A stretch of DNA of 64,000 nt, from positions 2,296,883-2,360,882 of the forward strand of contig NW_015622546.1 of the NCBI RefSeq assembly GCF_000835495.1. The letters are read 5' to 3'. The stretch comes from Cladophialophora immunda. Taxonomy: Eukaryota > Ascomycota > Eurotiomycetes > Chaetothyriales > Herpotrichiellaceae. How positions within the stretch are numbered: position 1 is the first letter of the stretch; each line of letters starts with the position of its first letter. The notes below the pieces were generated by a model. That model worked only from the letters and a program-made list of their open reading frames with translations. It was not told the origin of the DNA and did not search any database. Shown one piece after another: positions 36,752-46,851 of this stretch. A program made the position numbers and the translations under genes.

Positions 36752-37267
36752 CCTAGACTCATCCTCGGCCTTTGGTTTAACATGCGTTTCGCCCTGATCA
36801 ACAGCCTGGCTGGTGCGATCCATTCTTTCACCATTCTGTGTGTCGAAGCTGCCGAAAGAATGGATCACACAGAGAGTACAACCACGTCGCGGACTCCCTG
36901 TGGCCGAGTTATGCCATGTACGAAGAGGCTGGGACGCAGCTGGCAGTTATCAGGTTTGGTAGTGACCTCGTTCCTCCCCGAAACGAGCTGTGGGGGAGCA
37001 TGCATTGGGAGAAGACAAGGATGGCGGTGACTAGCCACGTCACTTTCCTTGGTCCGCCAACCTAGCATTGGGGCCAGGAAGAAGAACCAATTGAAGGATA
37101 GAGAGGCACAACGCCTGAAAGGGGGTTGCAGGGGGCCATGAGATGATTGCTCTGAGAACTAGGACATTAATGGACGAGATTGGCGCCCAAAGGAAGATGC
37201 TCCGGGGCCTAGTCGAAGCTCCTGCTGCCCTCATCGAGGTCTGCTCGCCACCTTTAAGGCAAACCAT
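36752..37267. promoter_or_regulatory. Spacer between the NLR-like gene and the 301-aa gene
   Basis: 516 bases between two minus-strand genes; should contain the 3' UTR of the 301-aa gene and the promoter of the NLR-like gene. Short frames in it show no domain. No element recognised. Confidence 0.5.
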
Positions 37268-38173
37268 TCACTGCTTCCCTGTTATCGCAAAAGAGGCTTC
37301 AACTGCCATCCGGACTGTGCAGAGCGAATAGAGAGGAATGGCGCCTAGAGCCCCTGTCCCGTACTTGCGAGCCTTTTCGTACACCCTCATCTTCGTGTCT
37401 GGATCCAGTGAAGGGTTGAACAGTACCGGATCATCCAGTGAAATCTTTCGATTGCTCAGCTTCTCACTTGTGCGTGTCTTGAAGTCTGCCTCTACCTCCA
37501 AAGTGACTCTACCATCGAAGCGTTCATCGCCTTTTCTGCTCAGCAGCACCACAACTTGCACCGAATCCGGCACGCCAGTCTTTCTTCTGGTGTTCTCAAG
37601 GATGTTCCAGGCTGCGCAGTTGGAGGTACCAGAGTTCACTCCTTCGCCCAGATCAATGGAACCCGTGATGGTCGTCGCATCGCTGATGTCTCTGGCAACG
37701 GTCTTTTTGAGACCTGCTGTGGCTGAGGCATTCACTGGGATTGTTGGCGGAGAACCTATTGTCACGGTGGCACTCCTCTCAACGTCCTCGTGATCCACGG
37801 TTGGCATAATTGTCCAACGCTCTTCGGGAGCAATGGCGTAGACAACGGGCGTAGCTCCTGTTGCAGTTGCCGCGTAGAACTCCATCCCAATCCGTACCCG
37901 CTTGACTCGCCGCGCCTGTTTCTGAGGGTCGAAGCGGAATTTGAATATCATCAGCGTGGCCGGAGTCTTTTTGACCTCGTCCAGGGTTCCGTGGATAACG
38001 TCAAGAAGCTCGCACCGAGTGTGAATATCGCCTTGGGTGCGTTCAATCACGTTGGCGCGCTCATAGTCGCTCATGGAAGAATTCTGCGTGTGAAAAGCAT
38101 TCTCGTCGTCACCCTCAATGAACAGAGGGACGTCGAAGGATCGGAGGGCTTCTTCCCCGTCATGGGCAGACAT
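37268..38173 (-). CDS. Uncharacterised fungal protein, 301 aa, beta-rich
   Basis: Single-exon gene, ATG at 38173-38171, stop at 37270-37268. I do not know its function. The layout recalls, from memory, a widespread family of uncharacterised fungal proteins: a strand-rich segment (ATLMIFKFRFDP...RRVKRVRIGMEF) at ~73-100, a PVVYAIAPEERWTI block at ~109-122, a Gly/Ala/Thr-rich middle, and a W-x-x-x-E-N region (AAWNILENTRRKTGVPDS) followed by VQVVVLLSRKGDERFDGRV at ~191-225. No signal peptide or clear membrane segment is seen; the C-terminal 35 residues are moderately hydrophobic. It is transcribed toward the NLR-like gene and away from the ankyrin-subtilisin gene, sharing a 469-bp divergent promoter region with the latter. 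That placement suggests a shared pathway, which is inference. Confidence 0.8.
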   Translation of the reverse strand: MSAHDGEEALRSFDVPLFIEGDDENAFHTQNSSMSDYERANVIERTQGDIHTRCELLDVIHGTLDEVKKTPATLMIFKFRFDPQKQARRVKRVRIGMEFYAATATGATPVVYAIAPEERWTIMPTVDHEDVERSATVTIGSPPTIPVNASATAGLKKTVARDISDATTITGSIDLGEGVNSGTSNCAAWNILENTRRKTGVPDSVQVVVLLSRKGDERFDGRVTLEVEADFKTRTSEKLSNRKISLDDPVLFNPSLDPDTKMRVYEKARKYGTGALGAIPLYSLCTVRMAVEASFAITGKQ

Positions 38174-38642
38174 GGCGAATGCTGGTATGTGTGTTTATGG
38201 ATGTTCAGTGACTGCGGCAAACTGTGCTGCTGATGGAGGGCTCCAGCCTTGCTGATATCGACTCCTCGTAGCTCGCTCTTCATGGACTTCCAACACAACC
38301 CTCAACCGCATGCATGCAGGCCTGGGGGCGCCACAGCGCTTGTTGCTTACCAATGTTGTCCCTTGGGGCCCCCGACCCTGTTGAGTTTTGGTGCCGATGA
38401 TCCCTTGTCTAGCCTGCCATCCACCCCGTAGTCTCGACGATGAAAAGTGCGAGGCATCTTGTTATTGGCAAGCAGACTCGTTGCCACTCACCCGGTCTGA
38501 GGCCTCTGGCGCTCGTGTTGGCGCTGCATCTGTCCCAGCCTCAACCCAGCCTGTTCGCTGCTCTTCAGGCGAAAGCACGCCAGACCATCCATCCTGATGT
38601 TGCCAAGTTTCACACTCTTTGAAGTCCGCTCATACAATTGAT
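38174..38642. promoter_or_regulatory. Shared divergent promoter of the 301-aa and ankyrin-subtilisin genes
   Basis: 469 bases separate two ATG codons on opposite strands. Such an arrangement often gives co-expression. No TATA box or repeated operator is obvious. The plus-strand frame extends upstream of the chosen ATG to a TTG at 38619, which is not a plausible eukaryotic start. Confidence 0.5.
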
Positions 38643-41600
38643 ATGACGGCTCACAGCTTCCACGGTGCAGAAAAGCGAGAACACAGCCAGGCTGCTAGGC
38701 CACGGGGACCTCAAGGAGAGGACGACGAAGGACTGGAACTTGATGACGATGACATTCGTAAAGACATCACAGAGCCAGAAAGGGCCGGCGATGTGGTTAA
38801 GGATGAGTTCGAGCGAGATATTGGCGACGCTCGAAACTTGACGAAACAGCTTCGTGCCATGTCTCACGAGAAGAGCACCCAGGCACAAATACGATTTGTG
38901 GACGCACACCGCGATAGATGGAAACGTACGACCAAAGACGACAAGACCTTCCTGCACATGTTAATCCACTCTGACTCCGGCCGGCAAAGTATGCCAGGGG
39001 AAGTGTCTCTACTGTGGCTTATGGCACGGGCCATGTCGCGGTTCAACGACCAGATGGGAAAGCTGGACAGCACGAAACAAACACCTCTCACGGCTGCCAT
39101 CACGTTGAGAAGCCACACGTTTGTGCGCACCTACGTCAATAAAATCAAGCCTCCTTTATCCACCAAGATCCAGGAGCATCTCAAGACTGCCGAATGCAGC
39201 CATGACTATGATCGGGACATAACGTGCCTCCATGCTGCCATAACGAACGCACTTCCCCTCGAGCTTACAAAACCCCTTATTGGACTTGTTCCAAAGGAGA
39301 TGTTTTGTGTCCAAGACGCCAAGGGACGTACACCTCTTCACCTGGCTGTAGAATACGAGCGATGCAACTCTGAGCAGGTCGAGATCGTCTCCGAGCTTCT
39401 CGCATTGGGTTCAAATGCACTGGAGATCAGGATGGAGCACCGCAATCTTGGGCGACTGTTCTCAGCGTATCAGTACCATGAGTTCACTCGGAAGAAATAC
39501 TACAAAAGCAGGAGTGCCCAACGGACGCAATCTCCAGAGAGACCATCTGAACCTGCCGAGAGTTCGGAGTCTGTTGAAAAGGAAAAGAATAAATCCACCA
39601 TCGAAATCGACGAAAATGAGAGGGCCAAACTGCTGGAGGCCAAATTAATTAGAGAAAAGCTTGCAGACGCGAGACAGTTGCGGGAGCCTAGGCGAGGAGT
39701 GCAGAGGAGCCGAACGCAACCTGGGCCAAGGGACGATTTTCTGGGGAATCCGGTCCCTGGCGACGCCGAGCGCTTCAGAAGAGGCTCAGTATTGCCTCAG
39801 ATACGCGTTCAGATGGCGGACGGGGCAACATCGCCAGAACCATCAGCTGCAGAGACGGAGCTCCAAAGCCAAACTAATAAGGGAGTGAGCATACCCAAGA
39901 CCGTCCAGCGTCGATCCACCATGGAGCACCAGAAGCTACAAGCAGACGAGCTGGAGGTGAATGCAAAGAAAATTAAAGAGATGCTCAAGTCTGCATATTT
40001 GAGAAACACGCCACCCAAGGTTGCCTTTCAATGCCTGCACATGCAGGACTCGGATCGGAGAGGTACAGTGTCTTTATGCATGACATGTCTCCTGGATACT
40101 TTCTAACCTGGCACTACTACAGATAAAGAATTGTGGTTCACTTTTGGCCTCAAACCAAAGACCAAAATCACTCCTGCCGAGTTCAGGAAAGACTTTGAGC
40201 ACCTGGAATTTGAGGAAATGCTGCAATACGTGGCCGTTCCCCAGGTTGAATTCAGCCAGGAGAACGACAGCCCCGGCAGCCAGTACCCAGGCCGAACCGA
40301 CATGATCTTCCTCTTCCACTGGCTAAGGGAGAAAGGCGTGAAACGAATCGTTAGAGTGATCGTGGATGATCTGGGCGAGCCATCCCATAGTGATGAGGCC
40401 ATCGAAGAAGCACTGAAGGACTTGGAGGTGGAAGTTTTGGACTGGCGCAGGCTCGACATGTGCCCTGTGGCCATCTCGAAGCTGAGTCCGAAATTACGCG
40501 AAGTCACACTCCAGTGGAGTGGGAAGAACGCGACTCTGAGGGCCTGGAGTGCAGTAGATGGCCTTGCCCTGACTCCGTCTCTCGAGAAGATTCAGTTGAT
40601 ACTAGTAAAGGTGAGAGAAAAAGTTGATCGGCTATTCAATGAGTTTCAATCTCCAACTGTTCCCTGTTGCAGGCACTTGATTCCAAAGACCGCCTCCAAC
40701 ACAACCTAACCGAGTTCGAGAACAGACTCAAGCTATCCTGGCCTGAAGGAAAGAACCCACCATTTATCGAGCCGAGAAAGTCCAGCGGTGGTGTTCTTCG
40801 ACGCAAAGACACGTCTGTGCCTGGCGCCGGAGGACTGAACCCGCCCAAGAGCAATGCTGATCCCCACAAATGGATGCAATGCATGGACGAATTCGCCAAA
40901 TGGCTGAAGAAAATCAAAGTGCTCAACCTCAAGCAAGACGATCCGCTGCTTAACCCGGTCACCGTGGCGCTCATTGATGACGGTGTCGAGATGAGGCACG
41001 AGGAACTGCGAAGCCACAAACTTCTAGGAAAGAGCTTTGACTATTCTCAGGACGAGTGGATGGTGCCTCCCTACTGGAATTCAGCCAGCGGCCATGGGAC
41101 CCTGATGGCGAGACTCATTAAAAGAGTCTGCCCGAGCGCAGAAGTCTATGTCATCAAATTGAAGACATTCAGCCCTGACACTTATTCCAAGGTGCGGATC
41201 GACACTTCCAGCGCCATACAGGTATTGTCTCTGACTCTCCGGTCCTTTCCCAAGTTCCAGGCTTTGTCCTCTAACCATTACCCTTATGTCTAGGCTATCG
41301 AGCACGCTACAGAACTGGGTGCCGAGGTCATCTCCATGTCCTGGACAGTCAAGGAGCCAGAGAAGACGGACACGAGTGATGAGAAGGGCGACTTCGACCG
41401 CGCCATCCAAGCCGCCGCTCGAAAGGACACGCTCATGTTTTGTTCGGCCAAGGACGAAGGCCATTCCCAACCAGGCTTTTCCTACCCTCACAATTCGAAC
41501 CCCAAGCTCACATTCAGCGTCGGCGCGGCCAACGACAGCGCCGAAATCGCCTCCTTCGTGGGCGACAAACATAAGATCGACTTTGCGTTTCCGGGCCAAG

Positions 41601-41995
41601 ATATTACTATGAGCAGCAACGATCCAGCAGGCGAAGCATTCCGCGACTTCGAATCACATACGGGATCGTCTGTGGCCACAGCTCTGGCCGCGGGACTGGC
41701 AGCGCTTGTCTTGGAATGTGTGCGGTTGGGGGTTTTGTACACGAACCGTGCACAGCCGGATCCCAAATACACCATCACCAGGGACGATATCAGGAAGATC
41801 AGGAAGCGGGAGCACATGTTCAATGCTCTCCGATCTATTTCGCCTCCGGAGCAAACGAACCGGGAGTACGTCGAAGTGCGCCACACCTTCAAGGGTGTGG
41901 CCGAGCTACTGAAAAATGAACAGGGCAATCTGCTTACACAGCTGGAGGTCATCGCGGGCCTCGCACACCATCTCCTGCGGAAAGGCGTAGTATAA
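38643..41995 (+). CDS. Ankyrin-repeat subtilisin-like serine protease (S8)
   Basis: Intracellular subtilase with an N-terminal ankyrin region, a type often found in fungal incompatibility and NLR repertoires. Exons are 38643-40062, 40123-40610, 40673-41221 and 41294-41995 (1052 aa); introns of 60-72 nt with matching phases. Ankyrin-like segments occur at ~195-270 (TPLHLAVEYERCNSEQVEIV), then a charged coiled region, a conserved unknown block (~474-636) and the S8 domain. The catalytic triad is present: Asp738 (VALIDDGV), His777 (SGHGTLMARL) and Ser945 (TGSSVATALAAG). The oxyanion-hole position normally filled by Asn is Asp873 (CSAKDEG), as in proprotein convertase 2, so activity is still plausible. 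There is no signal peptide. It could cleave a neighbouring partner such as the 301-aa protein (inference). Confidence 0.88.
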
Positions 41996-42206
41996 ACCCG
42001 AGGGAAGCTCACTAGCTGGTGGACTCGCCCCCGGGGTATTGTGAAGGGAAGTGCATCAGAGAACCCAAAAACGATATAAAACTGTCGCAGCACTCTGTGG
42101 CTTTAATGACGATTCTAAGTCAGCTATTTTTATAGATTCAAGTATAGAGGTGTAGCTGTCCACTATCACATTAATAGCTTAAAGTGGGCTAGTAGTTAGC
42201 CTCTCG

Positions 42207-42238
42207 TATACTCCGTATATACTAAGCTATACTCCGTA
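42207..42238 (+). repeat. Direct repeat TATACTCCGTA separated by TATACTAAGC
   Basis: An 11-bp word occurs at 42207-42217 and 42228-42238, period 21. The core TATACTAAGCTATA (42218-42231) recurs exactly at 57621-57634 after the SDR gene. TACTCCGTA words are familiar from fungal intergenic DNA and may be relics of inserted elements. Confidence 0.6.
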
Positions 42239-42280
42239 CTTGAGGTGGGAGGGTGAGACGTGAGGTGATGGATTTTAAAA

Positions 42281-42351
42281 GCGGCACGATCGGGGGTTGA
42301 GCCCCAAGTGACCGCCGAGCAGATTTTAGTCTGCTTGAGTCGCCAAGCCGC
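42281..42351. other. Potential three-way-junction structure (tRNA-like)
   Basis: Outer stem GCGGC (42281-42285) pairs with GCCGC (42347-42351). Inside are a GGGG/CCCC hairpin (42292-42305) and a 6-bp hairpin AGCAGA/TCTGCT (42318-42335) with a 6-nt loop. The layout recalls a tRNA, but the loops are one base short and no proper box A or B is present. Could be a decayed tRNA-derived repeat. Confidence 0.35.
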
Positions 42352-42641
42352 ATTCAGGACGAGATGGGCAATTTACCCGAGGCTCGTCCATTCCACAATT
42401 CAATGAACAGTCGAACGTCCACATTACAAAATCCCGTTGCTCATCAACCGCTTAGAGAGACTTGATTGTAAGGTCCCCCAGCTCTCATTCCTCGTCGGCC
42501 GAATGTATTGGTGCCCAGAGATATCGAAATCCATGTCTCAGAGAGCACCTATCCTGCCCCACAAAATTGAAGCGAAGCCCAGCTAACGTTTGCAACTGCG
42601 CAGCACATTTCACCCAGTCCTCTCTGCACCAGCCAATCACC

Positions 42642-43422
42642 ATGTCGAACCCGAGAATAGAAGAGCTCCCTGATGATGAGCCTGACAAGAAGGCGGCAGC
42701 AGAAGATGCCTCCAGCTCGTCTGACTCCGAACCTGAAGCCGCTGGTGAGGGAGAAGCCAATATTCCCGCCGGTTCTGCAGTCGCAGTCCACAGCCGAAAC
42801 GAGAAGAAGGCGAGGAAGGCCATTGGCAAGCTGGGCTTGAAGCATGTTCCGGGAATCACACGAGTTACGCTGAGGAGACCAAAAGGAGTAAGTGGTCCTC
42901 CTGGCGATCGCAGAATAAGATCTTGGAATATCTGTTGTGGTCGCGTGGACACTGGTGCTGCAGCTGCAGATGGCTGATTTTCACCCTACAGATCCTCTTC
43001 GTCATCTCCAACCCTGATGTCTACCGATCGCCAACCAGCAATACCTGGATGTAAGTTGAATTTGTCTTCGCGTTGATATGCCCGTTAACGAAACTGCTAG
43101 CATCTTCGGAGAGGCCAAGATCGAAGACCTCAACTCGCAATCCCAGGCCGCTGCTGCTCAACAGCTCGCAGCTGCTGAAGCAGCCAACGCAGATCACTCT
43201 GGCCACGACCACGCAGCTGAGAATGGGAAGGGCAAGGCCGTTGAGGACAAGAAGGCGGAAGATGAAGAAGATGATGACGAGGAAGTAGATGACAGTGGTC
43301 TCGAAGCTAAGGACATCGAACTGGTCATGACCCAGGCATCTGTGTCGAGGAAGAAAGCTGTTAAGGCTCTGAAGGAGAACGGCAACGACATAGTCAACTC
43401 CATCATGGCGCTGAGTGTATGA
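42642..43422 (+). CDS. EGD2: Nascent polypeptide-associated complex subunit alpha
   Basis: Alpha subunit of the ribosome-bound NAC chaperone, which with the beta subunit shields nascent chains. Exons are 42642-42887, 42992-43050 and 43101-43422 (208 aa). The N-terminus is acidic and Ser-rich; the NAC domain begins around [19 protein letters not shown] and continues across both introns through [25 protein letters not shown] and [11 protein letters not shown]. An acidic linker leads to the C-terminal UBA domain ([20 protein letters not shown], ending [12 protein letters not shown]). All of these are diagnostic of fungal Egd2. Both introns have CAG or TAG acceptors and matching phases. Confidence 0.97.
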
Positions 43423-43851
43423 TCAGGAAAAGGCAAACCAAAAGTTTCTGGATCTGCATCGCTTCTACAGGGGTAGTCGGTCTTCCATGGAATTGGTTCA
43501 ATGGTCCTCGGCAATCTAAGCTGCTATGGCTATGCATGCAGACTTGAACAGCGAGCTATCTGTCCAAATTGCTCATACGCATCTGAACGAATAGAACCGT
43601 CAGCGATCATTGCTTCTTTGTCCATGCCCATGTGTATTTGATTTGACTAGAAGGGAATTTGTTCTTAGATGTCAAGTGTAGACACTCGGAGCGACGTCAG
43701 ACGAAGGAACGGAGAAATGTGCTGATCACGTGACAAGGTTTGGCATTGAGTTTCGTCGAAGCTCAGGGACCTTCAACTTTGGACCTTTCTCAAAATCAAG
43801 CTCGACAACTCGCTCTCTTCCCCCAGCATCTTCACCCTCACAGTCCCCAAA
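43423..43851. other. Intergenic region between NAC-alpha and ATP synthase d
   Basis: 429 bases with the 3' UTR of NAC-alpha and the promoter of the ATP synthase gene; CT-rich just before the ATG (43790-43850). No other feature recognised. Confidence 0.5.
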
Positions 43852-44565
43852 ATGGCTGCTCAAGTACGTCAATCATTCTTGATCCCTCTCCAGTTTTCCC
43901 CTGAGAAGCAGGCCGCCCGAAAGCCGTTTGACTAACAGTGCAACCTCTCTTCTCACCACACAGTCCCGCGCAGCAATGAAGCTCGACTGGAGCAAAGTCG
44001 GCAGCCAACTCGGCCTTCGCGGCAGCACGGCCACAGCTCTCGCGAACTTCAAGAAGCGAAACGACGACGCCCGCCGCCGCGTGCAAGTGCTCCAAGACCA
44101 GCCCTCCACCGTCGACTTCGGACACTACCGCTCCGTCCTGAAAAACACGGCCGTGATCGATGAGATCGAGCAGTACTTCAAGACCTTCCAGCCGAAAACC
44201 TACGACGTGAGCAAGCAGATCAAGGCCATCGAGAGCTTCGAACAGGTCGCGATCAAGAATGCGGAGGAGACCAAGGGTAAAGTCGAGGTCGAGCTGAGGA
44301 GCTTGGAGAAGGCGTTGAACGATATTGAGGGCGCAAGGCCGTGGGATGAGACTACCGTCGACGATGTTGCTGCCGCGGCGCCCGAGATTGATGAGTACAC
44401 GGCCAGATTGGTTAAGAAGGGACGATGGATGCCTCCGGGATACCAGGTACGAATCTCTCCGAACCCCTTGTCTCCATTCCACAGGATGGTATGATTGTGC
44501 CTGGAGATCAGACTGCTAACTTTACGGCTCTACAGGAGAGGTTCCCCAATTTGTCGGTGCTGTAG
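43852..44565 (+). CDS. ATP7: Mitochondrial ATP synthase subunit d
   Basis: Peripheral-stalk subunit of F1Fo ATP synthase, acting at the mitochondrial inner membrane. Exons are 43852-43863, 43964-44446 and 44536-44565 (174 aa, the family norm). Exon 1 codes only for MAAQ, and exon 2 starts [18 protein letters not shown], the conserved N-terminus. The region [16 protein letters not shown] and the C-terminal [18 protein letters not shown] are characteristic. Both introns are phase 0 (100 and 89 nt). Inside intron 1 there is another plausible acceptor at 43938 (ACTAACAG), but using it would shift the frame, so 43963 is preferred. Confidence 0.96.
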
Positions 44566-45042
44566 ACGATACGCTGCAAGGAGAGAAGGAGAGAAGAGAG
44601 AGGAGCAAATGGTTGGGAGCGGCACAGTTTTTCTCAGACTCGATGCTTTTGTTTCCCCAACCGAGAATTTATGTATAGTGGCTTAGATCAAAACATGAGC
44701 ACTTGTTCAACACCTCGATGCTATCAGAGCAACTGTTCTCTCACCCAGGTGTCGTCCACAAGGAGCAAACTAATCGGTTGACTGTTAGGATGCGAGGAGC
44801 TGATCTGAGCCAACGCACTACTTCGTTTTCACTGACGAGCAAAATTAGGAGCGAGAATCCCAGAGCTCGAGAACGCATTCAGCGTCGGATCAGTTCTATG
44901 CTCCATCGATCTATTCTGACACAAATCAGTCCCCTTGCTACGAAGAGATACGGCCAAGTCCACCACAAATGCTCCAAGTCATGTGTTGCCAGCTGATCGT
45001 AAAACCACACTTTTCTCCACCCTACTTTGTCGCCGGGCTTCC
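44566..45042. other. Convergent spacer between ATP synthase d and laccase genes
   Basis: 477 bases between two stop codons on opposite strands, holding both 3' UTRs. Nothing else is recognised. Confidence 0.5.
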
Positions 45043-46851
45043 CTACAACCCTGAATCCTCCTGCTGGAACACGGCGGTCTGGCTGTATGTGTTCCAGTCG
45101 CTGCACTGCTTGTACCAGTCCTGGCCGATGCCCAGCTGCTTGATCTGGTCGGGTTCCTCCAAGAACTGGGCGCCCAGGCCCAGGCCGACGTGCCAGGCAA
45201 TGTGGCAGTGCATCAGCCAGGCGCCGGGGTTGTCGGTGATGAAGGCGATGACCAGGTAGCCCGAGGCCGGGAGCATGGCGACGTCGCGGCGGGGCGGGTT
45301 CCGGTAGTTGAGGGTCTGCGAGTTGTTGAAGATGCCCTGTCCGGCGCCCAGGACGTAGAAGTCGTGGCCGTGCAGGTGGATCGGGTGCGGGATGGGCGGC
45401 GCGATGGTCGGCACCGCCTGGATCACCCAGTACGACCAGGCGTTGGCGTCCGGCAGCGGGATCAGGTTCATGCTCGCCGGGTAGCTGGTGTTGTCCGCGA
45501 GCACGTACTGCAGCGTCGGGTCGTCCCAGGGCACCTGGATGGCCGTGAAGTTCAGGTTCCACTGCACCAGGGTCTGCTGCGCCTGGTTCAGCACGATCGC
45601 GAAGCCCACGTCCAGCCGCGACGACTGCGGGATCGTGTAGTTGCTGGGCACGTCGAGCTTGACGTACGGGACCAGCTGGCCGTTGGGGTCGTTGCAGTCC
45701 GCCGGCCCGGGGGGAGCGTTGGCGCGCGTCGCGTTCGAGGGCAGCGCCGACGAGTTGGCCCCGACGTACGAGAAGATCGCCAGCGCATTGGTGTTGAGGT
45801 TGCTGCTGCACCCGGCCTGCGGCACGACGTGGAACCAGTAGTTGCCGATCGGCTGGTTGGCTTCGATGACGACGTCGTACCGCTCGCCGATGCCCATGAA
45901 CAGCCACTGCGTCGTGAACGGCTTGATGGGGACAAAGTCGGCCGTGATGACGGTGAAGTTGTGCCCGTCCAGCCCGACCTTGAAGTTGTCGTTGGTCGAC
46001 GTGTTGATCAGCCGCAGCCGGTACTTCTTGCCCTTGGTCACCGTCGTCCGGCTGTACTGGCCGGCCGTGCCGTTGACGTTCACGTTGGTGCCGTTGATGA
46101 GGATGTTGTTGCCCGGCGGTGGCCCGCGTGGGAACCCGCCGTTCTGGATCAGTGGCCCCAGCTCGAAGGCGCTGCGGTAGTACCAATCGGTGATCGGGTA
46201 GGCCCCCAGATCGAGATCGTAGTTGGCCGTGGCGGGCCCGTTGATGACCATGGTGCCCACGACGCCGTCCGTGTATTGGTCCGAGAAGTGGCTGTGGTAC
46301 CACGTCGTACCAAACTGCGTGCACAGGAAGGTGTACGTGCGCGACTGGCCGGGGGCAAGTGGGCATTCTGTCACACCGTTGGTGCCGTCCATGTGGTTCG
46401 TCTTCCACTGCCGCAGGCCGTGCCAGTGCATGCTCGTCCCGTTGGTGGTAAGGCTGTTCTTCACCGTGATCTTGAGCGTGTCGCCCCAGTTGGCCACGAT
46501 CGTGGGTCCCGGGAAACGGCCGTTGATGGCGTACACGGGCCTGGAGAACCCGTCCGGCGCCATGGTGGTGTTTTGCACCTCGAGATAGTACTCGACCACC
46601 TTGCCGGTGTTGGGCCAGGTGCTGTCGTAGTTGGTGGCGATGCTGAAGCCGTTGCCCCAGCATTGGCGCGTAAATGGCCCATTGGTGCACTGGGAATCGG
46701 GCGTTAGGCTCGTGGTTGACGGACTGCCAGAAGTCGATGATGCTTGCCTCGGCAGAAGGCCATTGTCGATCTGAATCAGTTCAGCAGTGGGTATATAGGC
46801 GGCAGATGCCCCGTGGAAAAGAAGAGAAATGAAGGACAAGAAAAGCAACAT
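45043..46851 (-). CDS. Secreted ascomycete laccase (multicopper oxidase)
   Basis: Extracellular phenol oxidase that couples one-electron oxidation of substrates to reduction of oxygen to water. Single exon, 602 aa, ATG at 46851. Residues 1-18 are a signal peptide. All copper ligand motifs are present: HWHG (142-145), WYHSH (184-188), HPIHLHGHDF, and HCHIAWHVGLGLG (548-560). The residue ten after the type-1 copper cysteine is Leu559, predicting a medium-to-high redox potential. The C-terminus is EDSGL, matching the DSG(L/I/V) plug typical of ascomycete laccases, which is processed or blocks the solvent channel. Many N-glycosylation sites occur. Strong C/G third-position bias creates a long antisense shadow frame. 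A role in melanin or phenolic metabolism is possible, but no pigment genes are adjacent. Confidence 0.96.
   Translation of the reverse strand: MLLFLSFISLLFHGASAAYIPTAELIQIDNGLLPRQASSTSGSPSTTSLTPDSQCTNGPFTRQCWGNGFSIATNYDSTWPNTGKVVEYYLEVQNTTMAPDGFSRPVYAINGRFPGPTIVANWGDTLKITVKNSLTTNGTSMHWHGLRQWKTNHMDGTNGVTECPLAPGQSRTYTFLCTQFGTTWYHSHFSDQYTDGVVGTMVINGPATANYDLDLGAYPITDWYYRSAFELGPLIQNGGFPRGPPPGNNILINGTNVNVNGTAGQYSRTTVTKGKKYRLRLINTSTNDNFKVGLDGHNFTVITADFVPIKPFTTQWLFMGIGERYDVVIEANQPIGNYWFHVVPQAGCSSNLNTNALAIFSYVGANSSALPSNATRANAPPGPADCNDPNGQLVPYVKLDVPSNYTIPQSSRLDVGFAIVLNQAQQTLVQWNLNFTAIQVPWDDPTLQYVLADNTSYPASMNLIPLPDANAWSYWVIQAVPTIAPPIPHPIHLHGHDFYVLGAGQGIFNNSQTLNYRNPPRRDVAMLPASGYLVIAFITDNPGAWLMHCHIAWHVGLGLGAQFLEEPDQIKQLGIGQDWYKQCSDWNTYSQTAVFQQEDSGL

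Larger units (their letters stand above)
41996..42641. other. Intergenic region with decayed repeat and structured element
   Basis: 646 bases between the protease gene and NAC-alpha. Positions 42110-42245 are AT-rich with repeated TATACTCCGTA and TATACTAAGC words, unlike flanking DNA. A hairpin-rich segment follows at 42281-42351. No gene is supported. Confidence 0.5.

Noticed and set aside
38619..38642. Upstream extension of the ankyrin-subtilisin gene
   Set aside because: Begins at TTG; the first ATG in frame is 38643.
42281..42351. Functional tRNA gene
   Set aside because: Anticodon and T loops are one base short, acceptor stem is 5 bp, and no proper box A or B is found.
44879..46690. 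603-codon minus-strand frame overlapping laccase in another phase
   Set aside because: Composition is Arg/Pro/Gln/His-rich out-of-frame translation of the same gene.
45190..46707. 505-codon plus-strand frame over the laccase gene
   Set aside because: Starts at a non-ATG codon, is rich in Arg/Val/Gly as expected from reading GC-rich third positions backwards; laccase motifs on the other strand are unambiguous.
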